Below are positions 61,601-64,000 of a stretch of DNA of 64,000 nucleotides, in pieces; within the stretch, counting starts at the first letter, position 1; each line of letters opens with the position of its first letter. The translations under genes and the position numbers were made by a program. A model generated the notes under the pieces. It saw only the letters and a list, made by a program, of their open reading frames with translations, had not been told where the DNA came from and searched no databases. Source of the DNA: Mycobacterium sp. Z3061 (GTDB taxonomy: Bacteria > Actinomycetota > Actinomycetes > Mycobacteriales > Mycobacteriaceae); NCBI RefSeq assembly GCF_031583025.1, contig NZ_CP134062.1, positions 124,001 to 188,000 on the forward strand, read 5' to 3'.

Positions 61601-64000
61601 GTGGTCGCCCGCGAGGACCGCCCCGGGGATAAGCGCCTCATCGGCTACGTCACCGGAGACGCCAAACCAGCCGAGATGCGCGCGGCGCTGGCTGAGCGGC
61701 TGCCCGGCTATATGGTGCCGGTGGCGGTGGTGGTGCTCGACGCGTTGCCGTTGACGGTCAACGGCAAACTCGACACGCGTGCGCTGCCCGCCCCCGACTA
61801 CACAGACAGCGACCACTACCGCGCCCCGGCCACGCCGACCGAGGAGATCCTGGCCGGCATCTACGCCCGGGTGCTGGGATTTGAGCCGGTCGGGGCGGAT
61901 GATTCGTTTTTCGAATTGGGTGGGGATTCGCTGTCGGCGATGCGCCTGATCGCCGCGGTCAACACCAGTTTGGATAGCGCTCTTTCGGTGCGTGCGGTGT
62001 TCGAAACGCCCACGGTCGCCGGGCTGGCGACCCGCATTGGTGTGGGTGGGGGTGGGCTGGCGCCGTTGGTGGCGGTGCAGCGGCCGGCGGTGGTGCCGTT
62101 GTCGTTTGCCCAGTCCCGGTTGTGGTTCTTGGAGCAGTTGCAGGGGCCGTCGCCGGTTTACAACATCCCGGCGGCGGTGCGGCTGAGCGGGCGGGTGGAT
62201 GCCGGCGCGCTGGGCGCGGCTCTGGCTGATGTGGTGGGTCGTCAGGAAAGTCTGCGCACAGTGTTCCCCGCAGCCGACGGGATTGCGCGCCAACTGGTCA
62301 TCCCCGCCGAGCAGGCCGATTTCGGGTGGGAGGTCGTCGACGCCACCGGCTGGCCGGCAGACCGGTTGGGTGAGGCGATCGCCGCGGCGGCGGGTCACCA
62401 GTTCGACCTGGCGACCGAGATCCCGCTGCGGGCAGAGCTTTTCCGCCTCGCCGAGGACGAACACGTGCTGGTGGCCGTTGCGCACCATATCGCCGCCGAC
62501 GGCTTGTCAATTCCTGTGCTCATACGCGATTTGGGGGTGGCCTATGCGGCCCGGTGCGCTGGGCACGTCCCGGGGTGGGCGCCGCTGGCGGTGCAGTATG
62601 TCGATTACACGCTGTGGCAGCGGGCGCAGTTCGGTGATCTGGCCGATCCGCACAGCCTGATTGCTGCGCAGGTGGCCTATTGGGAGCGGGCCCTTGCCGG
62701 GTTGCCTGAACGGCTGATGCTGCCCACCGACCGTCCGTATCCGTCGGTGGCCGATTACCGCGGCGCGAGCGTGCCGATCGACTGGCCGGCCGAGTTGCAG
62801 CAACAGATGGCCCGGGTGGCCCGGGAACATCATGCGACCAGTTTCATGGTGATGCAGGCGGGGTTGGCGGTGTTGCTGGCCACCTTGAGTGGCAGCACTG
62901 ATGTGGCGGTGGGGTTCCCGATCGCCGGGCGCCGCGACCCGGCTCTGGATGAGGTGGTCGGGTTTTTCGTCAACACCCTGGTCCTGCGGGTGGATGTGGC
63001 CGGGGATCCCAGCGTGGCGGAGTTGCTGGCCCGGGTGCAAACGCAGAGCCTGGCCGCCTACGACCACCAGGACGTGCCGTTTGAGTTGCTGGTGGAGCGG
63101 CTGCACCCGGCCCGGTCGCTGGCCCATCACCCGCTGATCCAGGTGATGCTGGCCTGGCAGAACCTCGCCGACCCCACCCACGACCCGGCCGCGCTGGCCA
63201 TGGCCGATCTAGAGGTCACCGCGCTGCCGGTCGACACCCACACCGCCCGCATGGACCTGGTGTTCGCACTAGCCGAACACTTCAGCCCCACCGGTGAACC
63301 CGCCGGGATCGGCGGAACGGTGGAATTCCGCACCGACGTCTATGACACCGAAAGCATCGAAACGCTGATTCGGCGGTTGCGGCGGGTGTTGGAAGCTATG
63401 ACCGCCGATCCCACTCGGCGGCTGTCCTGCATTGATCTGCTCGACGAGGCCGAACACGGGCGCCTCGATCAGTTCGGTAACCGGGCGGTGCTGACCCATC
63501 TGCCCGTGGCGGTGTCGATTCCGGCGTTGTTCGCCGCGCAGGTGGCGCGCGCCCCGCAGGCGGTGGCGATCAGTTGCCAGGGCAGCTGCATGACCTACCG
63601 CGAGGTGGAGGAGTCGGCTAACCGGTTGGCGCACTTGCTGGTTGGTCAGGGTGTGGGGCCGGGGGATGTGGTGGCGCTGCTGTTGGAGCGCTCAGCGCGG
63701 GCGGTCGTGGCGATCCTGGCGGTCCTCAAGACCGGGGCGGCCTACCTGCCGATCGACCCGGGGCTGCCCGACGCGCGGATCGGGTTCATGCTCGCCGACG
63801 CCGCCCCGGTGGCCGCGCTCACCTCGGCGGCCCTGCGGTCGCGGCTGGACGGGTCAGACCTGGCCGTGATCGATATCGATGACCCCGCCGTGAGCAACCA
63901 ACCGGGCACCGCCTTGCCGGGCCCGGCCGCTGAGGATGTGGCGTATCTGATCTACACCTCGGGCACCACTGGTGTGCCCAAGGGGGTGGCGATCACCCAT
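52673..64000 (+). CDS. Multimodular NRPS (incomplete at window end)
   Basis: At least 3776 codons open to the window edge. Starts at ATG 52673, overlapping the upstream gene by 14 bases, at the usual C-domain opening [14 protein letters not shown]. Modules: C1 (HHIVMDG, 141) A1 (core ~599) T1 (Ser 979); C2 (HHIAADG, 1164) A2 (~1656) T2 (Ser 2033); C3 (2218) A3 (~2709) T3 (Ser 3086); C4 (3271) and the first part of A4 (~3761). No epimerase domain is seen. C1 follows an E domain and should accept a D-residue. By-eye A codes: A1 and A2 D-A-W-S-V-G-T-M-W-K; A3 D-V-Q-S-L-G-A-V-W-K. A1 and A2 are nearly identical at DNA level, so two consecutive residues should be the same. Release domain lies outside. 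Confidence 0.93.
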   Translation, partial: MRIADVLPLTPLQHGLLFHASTARAGEDVYAVQLDVVVDGPLDPHRLHEAVRTVVNRHPHLAARFSAQFDKPVQIIPADPVAPWRYIELDAGDPDVDVDEQVQRVCAAERAAVCDLADQPALRVALIRTAPDRHRFVLTNHHIVMDGWSMPILLREIFASYSGQWLPAAGSYRGFVTWLADRDLEGARAAWREVFAGFEAPTLVGQPHRLGLGRRGVASHRVTEQTTRAVTELARSHHTTVNIVLQGAFVQLLCQLTGQHDVAFGTAVSGRPNEVPGADSIVGLLINTVPVRGRITAATSTADLLDQLQRAHTQTLEHQHLALSDIHRVTGHEQLFDTLFVYENFPIDTSALEGADGLAIAEFTIRENNHYPLTVLAAPGQELGLRAEFDADVFDAASIEVLIERFERVLVAMTAEATARLSSIDLLDEAEHTRLDGWGNRAVLAEPAVAAVSIPAVLAAQVSRTPDAVAVSFAGRSMSYRELDAAANRLAHLLVDHGVGPGDVVALLSERSAQAVVAMVAVLKSGAAYLPIDPGLPRARVGFLLADAAPVAAITTAGLADRLAGFEGAVIDVDDPRVDTYPGTGLRAPAADDVAYLIYTSGTTGVPKGVATTHHNVTQLLASLPVDLERAGVWSQWHSYSFDASVWEIFGALLGGGRLVVVPDEATRSAEDFHALLVAEQVSVLSQTPSAVGTLSPEGLGSAALVLGSEFCPAEVVDRWAPGRVTVNTYGPTETTMWAAVTPPLVAGSGVPPIGSPISGAAFFVLDGWLRPVPAGVVGELYIAGTGVGVGYWRRSALTASRFVACPFGVPGQRMYRSGDLVCWGADGQLRYVGRADEQVKIRGYRIELGEVRAALAGVDGVDRAAVIAREDRPGDKRLVGYVTGSAQPAAVRAALADRLPDYMVPAAVVVLDSLPLTPNGKLDTRALPAPEYQYIDRYRAPATPTEEILAGIYAQVLGVQPPRQVGVDDSFFDLGGDSLSAMRLIAAINTALDAGLSVRDVFDAPAIGQLARHVGAGSGLRERLVAAERPEVVPLSFAQQRLWFLEQLQGPSPVYNMAAALRLRGHVDVEVLGAALADVVGRHESLRTLYPAPEGVPQQLVVSPEAADFGWDVVEAAGWSEGRLGAAIATATRYAFDLAAEIPLRATLFRGCGDEHVLVVVVHHIAADGWSLTPLVGDLGVAYASRCVGRVPGWAPLPVQYVDYTLWQRAQLGDLDDGDSRIATQLAYWQQALAGLPERMQLPTDRPYPAVADHRGASVTFSWPADLQQQVARVARDHNATSFMVVQAGLAVLLATLSGSTDVAVGFPIAGRVDPALDGVVGFFVNTLVLRVDLGGDLTVTDLLAQVRQRSLAAYEHQDVPFEVLVERINPTRSLTHHPLIQVMLAWQNFAGQQFDPAAGLKLGDVDVTLLPVDTRAARMDLAFSLAERFSETGEPAGIVGAVEFRTDVFDATSVEALIERFERVLVAMTAEATARLSSIDLLDEAEHTRLDGWGNRAVLAEPAVAAVSIPAVLAAQVSRTPDAVAVSFAGRSMSYRELDAAANRLAHLLVDHGVGPGDVVALLSERSAQAVVAMVAVLKSGAAYLPIDPGLPRARVGFLLADAAPVAAITTAGLADRLAGFEGAVIDVDDPRVDTYPGTGLRAPAADDVAYLIYTSGTTGVPKGVATTHHNVTQLLASLPVDLERAGVWSQWHSYSFDASVWEIFGALLGGGRLVVVPDEATRSAEDFHALLVAEQVSVLSQTPSAVGTLSPEGLGSAALVLGSEFCPAEVVDRWAPGRVTVNTYGPTETTMWAAVTPPLVAGSGVPPIGSPISGAAFFVLDGWLRPVPAGVVGELYIAGTGLGVGYWRRSALTASRFVACPFGVPGQRMYRSGDLVCWGADGQLRYVGRADEQVKIRGYRIELGEVRAALAGVDGVDRAAVIAREDRAGDKHLVGYVTGTAEPPAVRAALAERLPRYMVPAAVVVLDALPLTVNGKLDTRALPAPDYGDADRYRAPATPTEEILAGIYARVLGLERVGVDDSFFDLGGDSLSAMRLIAAMNTSLGSALSVRAVFEAPTVAGLAARIGDGGGGLAPLVPMERPAVVPLSFAQSRLWFLDQLHGPSPVYNMAAALRLNGRLDADALGAALADVVGRQESLRTVFPAADGIARQLVIPAEQADFGWEVVDATGWPADRLGEAIAAAAGHQFDLATEIPLRAELFRIAEDEHVLVAVTHHIAADGWSLTPLLLDLSSAYGIRCAGQVPGWAPLAVQYVDYTLWQRAQFGDLADPHSLIAAQVAYWERALAGLPERLVLPTDRPYPPVADYRGASVAVDWPPELQVQVSDLAREHHATSFMVMQAGLAVLLATLSGSSDVAVGFPIAGRRDPALDEVVGFFVNTLVLRVDVAGDPSVAELLGQVRARSLAAYENQDVPFELLVERLHPARSLAHHPLVQVMLAWQNFAGQNIDPAAGMALGDLAVTRVPVDIHTARMDLTVSLTERWSEAGEPAGIGGVAEFRTDVFDAESIETLIRRLRRVLEAMTADPTRRLSCIDLLDEAEHGRLDQFGNRAVLTHLPVAVSIPALFAAQVARAPQAVAISCQGSCMTYREVEESANRLAHLLVGQGVGPGDVVALLLERSARAVVAILAVLKTGAAYLPIDPGLPDARIGFMLADAAPVAALTSAALRSRLDGSDLAVIDIDDPAVSNQPGTALPGPAAEDVAYLIYTSGTTGVPKGVAITHHNVTQLLASLHADVERAGVWTQWHSLVFDVSVQEIWGALLGGGRLVVVPEEVARSPRDFHTVLVDERVDVLSQTPSALGMLSPSGLGSVALLVGGEACPPELVDRWAPGRVMVNACGPTEITVWAARSAPLEPGSGVPPIGSPVAGAALFVLDRWLRPVPVGVVGELYVAGAGVGVGYVRRAGLTGSRFVACPFGAPGQRMYRSGDLVCWGADGQLRHVGRADEQVKIRGYRIELGEVRAALAGVDGVETAVVVAREDRPGDKRLIGYVTGDAKPAEMRAALAERLPGYMVPVAVVVLDALPLTVNGKLDTRALPAPDYTDSDHYRAPATPTEEILAGIYARVLGFEPVGADDSFFELGGDSLSAMRLIAAVNTSLDSALSVRAVFETPTVAGLATRIGVGGGGLAPLVAVQRPAVVPLSFAQSRLWFLEQLQGPSPVYNIPAAVRLSGRVDAGALGAALADVVGRQESLRTVFPAADGIARQLVIPAEQADFGWEVVDATGWPADRLGEAIAAAAGHQFDLATEIPLRAELFRLAEDEHVLVAVAHHIAADGLSIPVLIRDLGVAYAARCAGHVPGWAPLAVQYVDYTLWQRAQFGDLADPHSLIAAQVAYWERALAGLPERLMLPTDRPYPSVADYRGASVPIDWPAELQQQMARVAREHHATSFMVMQAGLAVLLATLSGSTDVAVGFPIAGRRDPALDEVVGFFVNTLVLRVDVAGDPSVAELLARVQTQSLAAYDHQDVPFELLVERLHPARSLAHHPLIQVMLAWQNLADPTHDPAALAMADLEVTALPVDTHTARMDLVFALAEHFSPTGEPAGIGGTVEFRTDVYDTESIETLIRRLRRVLEAMTADPTRRLSCIDLLDEAEHGRLDQFGNRAVLTHLPVAVSIPALFAAQVARAPQAVAISCQGSCMTYREVEESANRLAHLLVGQGVGPGDVVALLLERSARAVVAILAVLKTGAAYLPIDPGLPDARIGFMLADAAPVAALTSAALRSRLDGSDLAVIDIDDPAVSNQPGTALPGPAAEDVAYLIYTSGTTGVPKGVAITH
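53877..55241 (+). repeat. Intragenic A-domain duplication, copy 1
   Basis: About 1365 bp nearly identical to 57048-58412 (offset 3171 bp, 1057 codons). By eye only three differences were seen (copy 1 ~55035, ~55114, ~55151). It covers the end of C1 through the A8 region of A1. Identity drops at 55242 and before 53877. Confidence 0.9.
57048..58412 (+). repeat. Intragenic A-domain duplication, copy 2
   Basis: Partner of 53877-55241, spanning the end of C2 through the A8 region of A2. Flanking C-domain and distal A-domain sequences are only homologous, not identical, so the boundaries are sharp. Confidence 0.9.
59102..59286 (+). repeat. Identical C-domain block, copy 1 (C3)
   Basis: 185 bp identical by eye to 62261-62445 (offset 3159 bp), in the N-terminal half of C3 just before its HHxxxDG motif. 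Confidence 0.85.
60197..60844 (+). repeat. Second A-domain duplication, copy 1 (A3)
   Basis: 648 bp, identical by eye to 63353-64000 (offset 3156 bp), from the end of C3 into A3 past the A3 core motif. The repeat continues to the window edge, so the true length is unknown. Confidence 0.9.
62261..62445 (+). repeat. Identical C-domain block, copy 2 (C4)
   Basis: Partner of 59102-59286 in C4. After it, C3 and C4 diverge ([10 protein letters not shown] versus [10 protein letters not shown]). Confidence 0.85.
63353..64000 (+). repeat. Second A-domain duplication, copy 2 (A4, cut by window end)
   Basis: Partner of 60197-60844. If identity persists, A4 will have the same specificity as A3. Confidence 0.9.

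Overview
The window is high-GC actinobacterial DNA and almost certainly mycobacterial. It carries mbtC-D-E-F-G-H and mbtK homologues, an MmpL transporter, a wax-ester-synthase/DGAT-like enzyme, a Ddn-like (F420-type) protein, FadE-type acyl-CoA dehydrogenase and several P450s. I cannot name the species. No tRNA, rRNA, CRISPR array, IS element or phage gene was recognised.

Layout. 1-3956: tail of a P450 gene, a TetR regulator divergent from a small membrane protein with two matching inverted repeats between them, and a FadE. 3959-10463 (minus strand): a tightly packed operon read mmpL > type II thioesterase > condensation-fold acyltransferase > P450. 10863-27929 (plus strand): a mycobactin-type assembly line, mbtC (KS), mbtD (AT-KR-ACP), mbtE (here two NRPS modules), mbtF (C-A-T-E-like), mbtG (lysine N-hydroxylase), mbtH and mbtK (acyl transfer to the lysine side chain), nearly all joined by short overlaps. 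28059-30359: metal-dependent hydrolase, ferredoxin and ferredoxin reductase. 30372-34592: a SHOCT protein, a DNA polymerase I paralogue with destroyed catalytic motifs, a flavin monooxygenase and a Ddn-like protein. 34821-37188: alpha/beta hydrolase and WS/DGAT. 37287-39543: small membrane protein, folate-reductase-like protein and methyltransferase. 39795-64000: a second MbtH followed by a lipopeptide megasynthase, first protein FAAL-ACP-KS-AT-DH-KR-ACP-C-A-T-E, second protein C-A-T, C-A-T, C-A-T, C-A..., running off the window.

How the genes fit together. The first half looks like a siderophore locus built on the mycobactin core. The salicylate-loading and oxazoline genes (mbtA/mbtB) that normally precede mbtC are absent; a divergent exporter/thioesterase/acyltransferase/P450 operon stands in their place, and a ferredoxin/reductase pair that could feed the P450 lies beyond mbtK. 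MbtE has an additional module whose A domain lacks the Asp that normally holds the alpha-amino group, so the product may differ from classical mycobactin. The second half should make a fatty-acyl peptide: an activated fatty acid, one methylmalonyl-type extension left alpha,beta-unsaturated, one D-residue, then at least four more residues. Two long near-identical intragenic repeats in its second NRPS, starting at the same place in the C domain, record recent A-domain duplication.
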